A stretch of 12,461 bases of DNA from DATGMB01 sp035293845 (GTDB lineage: Bacteria > Acidobacteriota > Terriglobia > Bryobacterales > Bryobacteraceae). Below the pieces are notes generated by a model. It searched no databases. It was not told the DNA's origin and saw only the letters and a list, made by a program, of their open reading frames with translations. The DNA is taken from NCBI GenBank assembly GCA_035293845.1, contig DATGMB010000065.1, positions 1 through 12,461 of the forward strand, written 5' to 3'. This document shows, piece by piece, positions 7,652 through 12,461 of this stretch. The translations under genes were made by a program, and so were the position numbers. Within the stretch, counting starts at the first letter, position 1. The number at the start of each line of letters is the position of its first letter.

Positions 7652-9325
7652 CTATGAACGCGCCGGGCCTGCGGCGCTCTTGAGTTTGCGGTACCGGCGG
7701 ATCAGTGTGTTGGTGGAGCTATCGTGCCGAAGCTGCGGTTCATCCTTGCCGGCCAGCTCGGGGACGATCCGTTTGGCCAGGGCCTTGCCCAGTTCGACGC
7801 CCCATTGATCGAAGGAATCGATGTTCCAAATGGCGCCCTGCGTAAAGGTGGAATGCTCGTAAAGCGCAACGAGTTTACCGAGCGATTCCGGCGTGAGCCG
7901 GTCCACGAGGATCGTGTTCGACGGCCGGTTGCCTTCGAAGACGCGGTGAGGGACCAGCCAGTCCGGCGTGCCCTCGGCCTTGACCTCCTCGGCCGTCTTG
8001 CCGAAGGCGAGGGCTTCGGCCTGCGCGAAGACGTTCGCGAGCAGCATGTCGTGATGCTCGCCGATCGGGTTGAGCGTCTGCGCGAAGGCGATAAAGTCGC
8101 AGGGGATGAGGCGCGTTCCCTGATGGATCAACTGGTAAAACGAATGCTGGCCGTTGGTTCCGGGCTCACCCCAGTAGACCGGGCCGGTATCGTGCGCGAC
8201 CGGAGCGCCCTCCAGCGTGACGCTCTTGCCGTTGCTCTCCATGGTCAGTTGTTGCAGATAGGCGGGGAAGCGCTTCAGGTATTGCTCGTACGGCAACACG
8301 GCAACCGTCTGCGCGCCGAAGAAATCGTTGTACCAGACGGAGAGCAGGCCCAGGAGCACGGGCAGGTTGCGCTCGAACGGCGCGGTCCGGAAGTGCTCGT
8401 CCATCGCGTGAAATCCGCTCAGCATGGCGCGGAAATTTTCCGGACCTATGGCAATCATGGTCGAGAGACCGATGGCGGAATCCATCGAGTAGCGCCCGCC
8501 GACCCAATCCCAGAACTCGAACATATTGGCGGTGTCGATGCCAAACTTCGACACTTCGGCCGCGTTGGTCGAAACCGCGACGAAGTGCCGCGCGATCGCC
8601 TTGGGATCGCCGCCGGTTCCGGCGAGCAGCCAGTCGCGCGCGGTATGGGCGTTGGTCATGGTCTCGAGAGTGGTGAAGGTCTTGGACGAAACGATGAAGA
8701 GCGTTTCCGAGGCGTCGAGACCGCGGACTGCCTCGGCAAAATCCGTGGAATCGATGTTGGAGACGAAGCGGAAGGCGATGCTGCCGATCGAATAGTGGCG
8801 CAGCGCCTCGTACGCCATCACGGGGCCGAGATCGGAACCGCCGATCCCGATGTTGATGACGTTGCGGATGGGCTTGCCCGTGTGGCCTTTCCACTCGCCG
8901 CTGCGGACGCGATCCGAGAAGGCGGCCATCTTCTCCAGCACGGCGTGGACCTCGGGCACGACGTTCCTGCCATCGACAAGGATCGATGCGCCGCGGGGAG
9001 CGCGCAACGCGACATGGAGCACCGCGCGGTTCTCCGTGATGTTGATCTTTTCGCCGCGGAACATGGCATCGCGTTTCGCCGCAACGCGCGATTCCCCGGC
9101 GAGCTGCAGCAGAAGCCGCAGCGTCTCATCCGTGATGCGATTCTTCGAGTAATCGAGATAGATGCCCGCGGCTTCGGCCGTCAGGCGTTCTCCGCGCGCC
9201 GGGTCGCCGGCGAATAACTGCCGCAGGTGGAGCTTGCCGATTTCTTCATGGTGAGCTGCGAGGGCCTTCCAGGCCGGGCTTTGGCCGGCCGGCCTGGCAG
9301 GCGCAGAATTTTCGAGTGCTGGCAT
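7652..9325 (-). CDS. pgi: Glucose-6-phosphate isomerase
   Basis: The enzyme interconverts fructose-6-phosphate and glucose-6-phosphate in the cytoplasm. It has 557 residues, close to the E. coli enzyme. Motifs in order are INIGIGGSDLGP (157-168), SSKTFTTLET (213-222) for phosphate binding, GGRYSMDSAIG (276-286) with the catalytic-site R278, MESNGK with base E363, GTNGQHSFYQL with H394, and DSFDQWGVELGK with K514. All key residues are present. The start at 9325 is the first ATG after an in-frame TAG (9335-9337), and no other ATG occurs before residue 88. Its own ribosome binding site is poor, and a five-codon minicistron with a good one ends two bases upstream. Residues ~5-17 (Pro/Ala rich) lie outside the conserved fold and coincide with a strong DNA inverted repeat. 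The gene follows tal in the same frame, separated by 33 bases. Confidence 0.97.
   Translation of the reverse strand: MPALENSAPARPAGQSPAWKALAAHHEEIGKLHLRQLFAGDPARGERLTAEAAGIYLDYSKNRITDETLRLLLQLAGESRVAAKRDAMFRGEKINITENRAVLHVALRAPRGASILVDGRNVVPEVHAVLEKMAAFSDRVRSGEWKGHTGKPIRNVINIGIGGSDLGPVMAYEALRHYSIGSIAFRFVSNIDSTDFAEAVRGLDASETLFIVSSKTFTTLETMTNAHTARDWLLAGTGGDPKAIARHFVAVSTNAAEVSKFGIDTANMFEFWDWVGGRYSMDSAIGLSTMIAIGPENFRAMLSGFHAMDEHFRTAPFERNLPVLLGLLSVWYNDFFGAQTVAVLPYEQYLKRFPAYLQQLTMESNGKSVTLEGAPVAHDTGPVYWGEPGTNGQHSFYQLIHQGTRLIPCDFIAFAQTLNPIGEHHDMLLANVFAQAEALAFGKTAEEVKAEGTPDWLVPHRVFEGNRPSNTILVDRLTPESLGKLVALYEHSTFTQGAIWNIDSFDQWGVELGKALAKRIVPELAGKDEPQLRHDSSTNTLIRRYRKLKSAAGPARS
9269..9297. repeat. 9-bp perfect inverted repeat just inside pgi
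   Basis: CCAGGCCGG (9269-9277) and CCGGCCTGG (9289-9297) are perfect inverted complements with an 11-base loop, giving a GC-rich stem. In the pgi mRNA the hairpin begins 28 bases after the A of the start codon. It falls in the poorly conserved N-terminal extension, so it is not forced by protein conservation. Confidence 0.6.
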
Positions 9326-9327
9326 CG

Positions 9328-9345
9328 TTAGGCTCTATTTCCCAT
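9328..9345 (-). other. Possible minicistron (MGNRA) between tal and pgi
   Basis: On the minus strand GGAG (9351-9354) is followed by a 5-base spacer, an ATG at 9345 and, five codons on, TAA at 9328-9330. The pgi ATG comes two bases later, and pgi lacks a comparable ribosome binding site of its own. This could be a reinitiation device, or the GGAG may act at longer range on pgi itself. No peptide function is claimed. Confidence 0.3.
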
Positions 9346-9358
9346 CGTAGCTCCGGAC

Positions 9359-10459
9359 CTACCCTCCTGCCTTCAAGGCCGGCCCTCTCAGGGTGGCGGA
9401 TTTCGTGGCGATCACTCCGAGCAGATCGTTCCAGGATTTGGAGAACGACTGGGCGCCCTCCTGCTGCAGCCGCGCCGCCAGCGCGTCGATATCGACGCCG
9501 GCTTTCGCGAATTCCGCGAGCACCTGTTCGCAATCGCCGCCATCGGCGGGCAGCGCCGATCCGATGGTGTCGCGCGCGGCAACGGCCTTCAGGGTGGCTT
9601 CCGGCATGGTATTCACGGTGTCCGGCGCTACCAGCGCGTCGACGTAGAGGACATCGGATGCCTTCGGGTCCTTCGTGCCGGTGCTGGCCCAGAGCAGCCG
9701 CTGCATCTGACCGCCGGCATCGGCGATACGCCGGCAGCGCGGCGAATCCAAAAGTTCACGATACGCGCGATAGGTGCGCATGGCAATCGCGATGCCGAGG
9801 CGGTTGCGCAACTCCTCCGGCACCGTGTTCGACACCGCAACATCCCAGCGGCTGACGAAGATCGACGCTACCGAGTGGACATTGGGATCGAGACGGGCTT
9901 CCAGGCGGCGTTCGATGCCGCGCAGGAACGCCTCCGCCGCCGCCAGGTAATGCTCCCGCGAAAACAGGAGCGTCACATTGATCGGCACGCCGGAGAAGAT
10001 CGCCTCTTCGATCGCGGGCAGGCCCTCTCTGGTGCCGGGAATCTTGATCAGAACATTCGGCCGCGCGGCGCGCGCGAACAGGTCTTTGGCTTCGCGCAGG
10101 CTGCTCGCAGTGTCATAGGCCAGCAGGGGCGAGACTTCGAGCGATGCCCACCCGTCAACACCTTTGGTGCGGTTGTAAACCGGACGGAACAGGTCCGCGG
10201 CTTCCGTGATATCCGAAAGCGCAAGGTCGAAAAACAGCTCCTCGCCGGACTTCCCGCGAGCGAGGCTGCTGCGAATCGAATCGTCATACGCGGAGCTGTT
10301 TTTGATGGCGTGATCGAAAATCGTGGGATTGGATGTGAGACCGGTCACGGAGAATTCGTCGATATAGCGCTTCAGCGTGCCCGATTTCAGGAGGTCGCGC
10401 GTAATGTTGTCGAGCCAGATGCTCTGGCCGAGATCGTGCAGCAATTGTGTCGCTTTCAT
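9359..10459 (-). CDS. tal: Transaldolase (long ~370-residue bacterial type)
   Basis: Transaldolase moves a dihydroxyacetone unit between sedoheptulose-7-phosphate and glyceraldehyde-3-phosphate, giving erythrose-4-phosphate and fructose-6-phosphate. The protein has 366 residues. Landmarks are SIWLDNITR with D17 (13-21), the signature GLTSNPTIF (40-48), SLEVSP with E108, the Schiff-base lysine K139 in VLIKIPGT (136-143), NVTLLFS (161-167), FVSRWD (201-206) and the C-terminal WASTGTKDP (257-265). The frame is open 28 codons upstream, but the ATG at 10459 is chosen because GGGAGG lies six bases before it and homology begins there (MKATQLLHDLGQSIWLDN). It is the first gene of the sugar-phosphate operon; its F6P product feeds the next gene, pgi. 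This transaldolase type is known fused to Pgi in some bacteria (PRK09533-type proteins); here the two are separate. Confidence 0.95.
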   Translation of the reverse strand: MKATQLLHDLGQSIWLDNITRDLLKSGTLKRYIDEFSVTGLTSNPTIFDHAIKNSSAYDDSIRSSLARGKSGEELFFDLALSDITEAADLFRPVYNRTKGVDGWASLEVSPLLAYDTASSLREAKDLFARAARPNVLIKIPGTREGLPAIEEAIFSGVPINVTLLFSREHYLAAAEAFLRGIERRLEARLDPNVHSVASIFVSRWDVAVSNTVPEELRNRLGIAIAMRTYRAYRELLDSPRCRRIADAGGQMQRLLWASTGTKDPKASDVLYVDALVAPDTVNTMPEATLKAVAARDTIGSALPADGGDCEQVLAEFAKAGVDIDALAARLQQEGAQSFSKSWNDLLGVIATKSATLRGPALKAGG

Positions 10460-10465
10460 CGATCG

Positions 10466-10471
10466 CCTCCC
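10466..10471 (-). promoter_or_regulatory. Ribosome binding site that sets the tal start
   Basis: GGGAGG on the minus strand with a 6-base spacer precedes the ATG at 10459. It decides against the longer in-frame start near 10543, whose extra residues (Arg/Pro rich) do not resemble transaldolase. Confidence 0.75.
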
Positions 10472-10490
10472 ATTGCGAGGACTCGTCCGC

Positions 10491-10520
10491 ATCCTAACCG
10501 GAGGGGCGGCGCGCCCGCAA
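10491..10520 (-). promoter_or_regulatory. Candidate sigma-70-like promoter for the tal-pgi-gnd-zwf-pgl operon
   Basis: In the 109-base gap between the oxidoreductase stop and tal, the minus strand reads TTGCGG (10515-10520), an 18-base spacer, then TAGGAT (10491-10496). That is 3/6 and 4/6 matches to the consensus. Initiation would leave a leader of about 25 bases with the tal ribosome binding site. The rest of the gap holds a small GGGCG-GCG-CGCCC hairpin (10504-10516) with no T-run. The match is weak and the promoter is unproven. Confidence 0.3.
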
Positions 10521-10568
10521 GCCGGCAACATCCTTTTCCGCACATGTCGGGGCGGCTTCGGCGCCGGT

Positions 10569-11954
10569 TCATCCCCGAAGCGGGCGGAGATCGCCGAGCA
10601 TGGTCGGGATCAGCTCGGACACGGTGGGATGAATGTGCATGGCGCGCTCGATGACCGTGTACGGCGCCTTGGCGTACATGACATCGAGAATCGAGTGGAT
10701 GACTTCATCGCCGCCCACGCCGAGAATGGCCGCGCCGAGGATTTTCCGCGACTCCGCCTCCACGAGAATCTTCATGAATCCCTGGTCCTCACCCTTTTCG
10801 ACTGCGCGCGCGACTTTCGTCATCGGACGCGTCGCAATGAGCGCGGGCCTGCCGGACTGTCGCACCTCCGCCTCCGTCATGCCCGCGCGGCCGAGCGGCG
10901 GATCGATGTAGACCGCGTAGGCCGGGATGCGTTCGCTCACGCGCCGCGGGTCGTTGTCGAGCAGATTCGCGGCGACGATCTCGCCATCGTTGTAAGACGT
11001 GTGCGTGAACGCGCCCCGGCCGTTGCAATCTCCCAGGGCCCAGATGCCCGGCACGTTGGTGCGGCACTGGTCGTCGACGGTGATGTATCCGTGCTCGTCC
11101 GTGGCGACGCCGGCGCGGTCCAGCCCCAGATCGTCCGTATTCGGGCGCCGGCCGGCCGCCAGGAGCAGATGCGTTCCGGAGATCGCGGAATCGCCATCTT
11201 TGCAATCCGCATGCGCAACAATCTCGCGGCCGCGCGCGTGCGACACGCGAATACACTTGGCATTCAGGCGCACTTGGATGCCCTCGCGCTCGAGGATTTC
11301 GCGGGCGGCTGCGGAGACATCTTCATCCTCGCGAGGCATCAGGCGCGGCGACATCTCCACGATGGTCACCTCGCTCCCGAAGCGGCGGAACATCTGCCCG
11401 AACTCGAGCCCGACGTAGCTGCCGCCGACGACGATCAGATGCGGCGGAAGGAAATCGACCTCCATCATCGAGCTGTTGGTCAGGTATTCGACCTCCGCCA
11501 GTCCGGGCATCTCGGGAACGATCGCGCGCCCTCCGACATTGATGAAGATCCGCTCTGCCGTCAGCCTCTCGCCACCGACGCTGACCTCGTGGCTCGATTC
11601 GAACCGGGCGTGGCCTTCGTATACCGTTGCATTCGCCATCCCCTGGAGCGATTTTTCGAGCCCGGTTCTGGAGGCGCCGGAGACCGCGTCCTTCCGCGCC
11701 TTGACCCGCCGCATGTCGACTCCCACGGCGCCTCCGAGCGTCACGCCGAAATCCGCGGCGCGGCGCGCCATCTGAGCGGCATACGCGCTCGCCACCATGG
11801 TCTTGGTCGGGATACAGCCGGTGTTGACGCAAGTGCCCCCGAACAGTTTTCGTTCGGCGATCGCCACCCGCATTCCCGCGCCCGTGAGACGCCTGGCGAG
11901 AGAGGGCCCGGCCTGGCCCGTGCCGATCACGATCGCATCGAAAGCACGCGTCAT
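10569..11954 (-). CDS. FAD/NAD(P)-dependent pyridine nucleotide-disulfide oxidoreductase, RclA / mercuric-reductase-like
   Basis: A 461-residue flavoprotein of the class I disulfide reductase family. It has an N-terminal FAD motif IGTGQAGPSLA (10-20), a redox-active CVNTGC with C42 and C47, an NAD(P) motif VVGGSYVGLEFG (175-186), the second FAD motif WALGDCNGRGAF (305-316) and the C-terminal dimerisation domain with HIHPTVSE (440-447; H442, E447). It lacks the C-terminal vicinal Cys pair and the N-terminal metal-binding domain of true MerA, so mercury reduction is not supported. The lipoamide-dehydrogenase context (2-oxoacid complex genes) is absent too. Overall resemblance is to RclA/YkgC, a copper reductase and reactive-chlorine defence protein in E. 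coli. The start overlaps the Dps stop (ATGA), and GGAGG lies only 2 bases before the ATG, which points to coupling. The true substrate is unknown. Confidence 0.9.
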   Translation of the reverse strand: MTRAFDAIVIGTGQAGPSLARRLTGAGMRVAIAERKLFGGTCVNTGCIPTKTMVASAYAAQMARRAADFGVTLGGAVGVDMRRVKARKDAVSGASRTGLEKSLQGMANATVYEGHARFESSHEVSVGGERLTAERIFINVGGRAIVPEMPGLAEVEYLTNSSMMEVDFLPPHLIVVGGSYVGLEFGQMFRRFGSEVTIVEMSPRLMPREDEDVSAAAREILEREGIQVRLNAKCIRVSHARGREIVAHADCKDGDSAISGTHLLLAAGRRPNTDDLGLDRAGVATDEHGYITVDDQCRTNVPGIWALGDCNGRGAFTHTSYNDGEIVAANLLDNDPRRVSERIPAYAVYIDPPLGRAGMTEAEVRQSGRPALIATRPMTKVARAVEKGEDQGFMKILVEAESRKILGAAILGVGGDEVIHSILDVMYAKAPYTVIERAMHIHPTVSELIPTMLGDLRPLRG

Positions 11955-12461
11955 GACCTCCGGATCGTCTCGAAGAGAAACCAGGTGCGGCGCTCGGTCT
12001 CATCGATCCACGTTTCGATCATGCTCGTCGTGGCCACGTCGCCGTGGTGCTCGCAGATCTGGTGCTTGTTACGCATCGAGCGTGCCAGACTCTGGTTATC
12101 GGCGCAGAGCTCGGCCAGCATGTCTTTCGGGGCAACGAACTCTTCGTCATTGTCTTTGAGCGTCTGATGGCGCGCGATATCGCCAATCGAGCGGAGCGTG
12201 GTGCCGCCGATCTTCCGCGCCCGTTCCGCAATCGCATCGCTCATCGCGAAGATCTGCTCGCTGTGTTCATCGAGCAGCAGGTGGTAATCGCGAAAGTGCG
12301 CGCCGCTCATGTGCCAGTGAAAGTTCTTGGTCTTGACGTAGAGCGCGAAGACATCGGCCAGCAATTCGCGCAGCGCCTCGGAGATTGCCGCGACGGCCTC
12401 GGCAGTGAGATCGGTCGGCGTGTTGAGATCGGACGGAGCCAGGCCGTCCTTTTCCTTCGCT
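11951..12461 (-). CDS. dps: Dps-family DNA-protecting ferritin (N-terminus beyond the window)
   Basis: Dps dodecamers oxidise and store iron using hydrogen peroxide and often bind DNA, limiting Fenton damage. The frame stays open to the right edge, giving 169 visible residues with no start codon reached; the TTG at 12362-12364 is an internal Leu, not the start, because LRELLADVFALYVKTKNFHW reads through as one conserved helix. Numbered from the edge, the ferroxidase residues are H48 (NFHWH), H60, D64 (LLLDEH), D75 and E79 (SDAIAER). Each is offset by exactly three from the recalled E. coli Dps ligands H51, H63, D67, D78 and E82, so the inter-subunit iron site is complete. The visible N-terminal tail has two lysines (AKEKDG), a possible DNA-contact tail. 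The stop overlaps the downstream oxidoreductase start by 4 bases. Confidence 0.94.
   Translation of the reverse strand, partial: AKEKDGLAPSDLNTPTDLTAEAVAAISEALRELLADVFALYVKTKNFHWHMSGAHFRDYHLLLDEHSEQIFAMSDAIAERARKIGGTTLRSIGDIARHQTLKDNDEEFVAPKDMLAELCADNQSLARSMRNKHQICEHHGDVATTSMIETWIDETERRTWFLFETIRRS

Noticed and set aside
7724..9217. Plus-strand open frame (497 codons) opposite pgi
   Set aside because: It is fully antisense to pgi, which has every catalytic residue, and its composition is rich in Arg, Asp and Gly with no motif.
10504..10516. GGGCG-GCG-CGCCC hairpin in the gap before tal, considered as terminator of the oxidoreductase gene
   Set aside because: The stem is five base pairs with no T-run and it sits inside the candidate promoter spacer. 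Too weak to call as a terminator.
10569..11954. True mercuric reductase (MerA) or lipoamide dehydrogenase
   Set aside because: It has no C-terminal vicinal cysteines, no N-terminal HMA domain, no mer genes and no 2-oxoacid dehydrogenase genes nearby.
10377..12167. Plus-strand open frame (596 codons) opposite tal, the oxidoreductase and dps
   Set aside because: It crosses three real minus-strand genes and a gap, and its sequence has no family features.
1..12461. Mobile element, CRISPR, phage or defence system
   Set aside because: I saw no spaced direct repeats, terminal inverted repeats, transposase, integrase, tRNA or nuclease/helicase motifs. Every gene is a recognisable metabolic or stress enzyme.

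Overview
The window is GC-rich, densely coding DNA from a free-living bacterium. It carries two gene blocks that converge near position 4460, and no stretch longer than about 110 bases lacks a gene. The GC content, the long antisense shadow frames and the enzyme subtypes would fit an Acidobacteriota-like soil lineage, but that is a weak inference and nothing in the window fixes the taxon.

Positions 1-4457, plus strand, hold a respiratory, membrane-bound formate dehydrogenase operon: a 5'-truncated molybdopterin alpha subunit (FdnG/FdoG type), an iron-sulfur beta subunit with four [4Fe-4S] cysteine sets and a C-terminal membrane anchor, a cytochrome b gamma subunit with all four heme histidines, and the maturation factor FdhE. 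The order matches E. coli fdoGHI-fdhE. Neighbouring genes overlap by 4, 4 and 65 bases, so translation is probably coupled. Together they oxidise formate outside the membrane and pass electrons to quinone.

Positions 4468-10459, minus strand, hold a five-gene sugar-phosphate operon, read tal-pgi-gnd-zwf-pgl. It encodes transaldolase, glucose-6-phosphate isomerase, a short NAD-type 6-phosphogluconate dehydrogenase, glucose-6-phosphate dehydrogenase and 6-phosphogluconolactonase. These cover the oxidative pentose phosphate pathway plus the two steps that return fructose-6-phosphate to glucose-6-phosphate. No transketolase is present. The gaps are 10-33 bases. A weak promoter candidate and a strong ribosome binding site precede tal.

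Positions 10569-12461, minus strand, hold a stress pair: a Dps-type ferritin (its N-terminus lies beyond the right edge) and, overlapping it by 4 bases, an FAD/NAD(P) disulfide oxidoreductase of the RclA/mercuric-reductase-like group.

I see no rRNA, tRNA, CRISPR array, insertion sequence, phage gene or defence system. The content is recognisable metabolism. The points worth checking are local: the tal-pgi junction (same frame, two stops, a minicistron and a 9-bp hairpin), a Trp at a normally Glu position in Zwf, the mixed NADP/NAD cofactor prediction, the Dps-reductase coupling, and the 10-base convergent junction.
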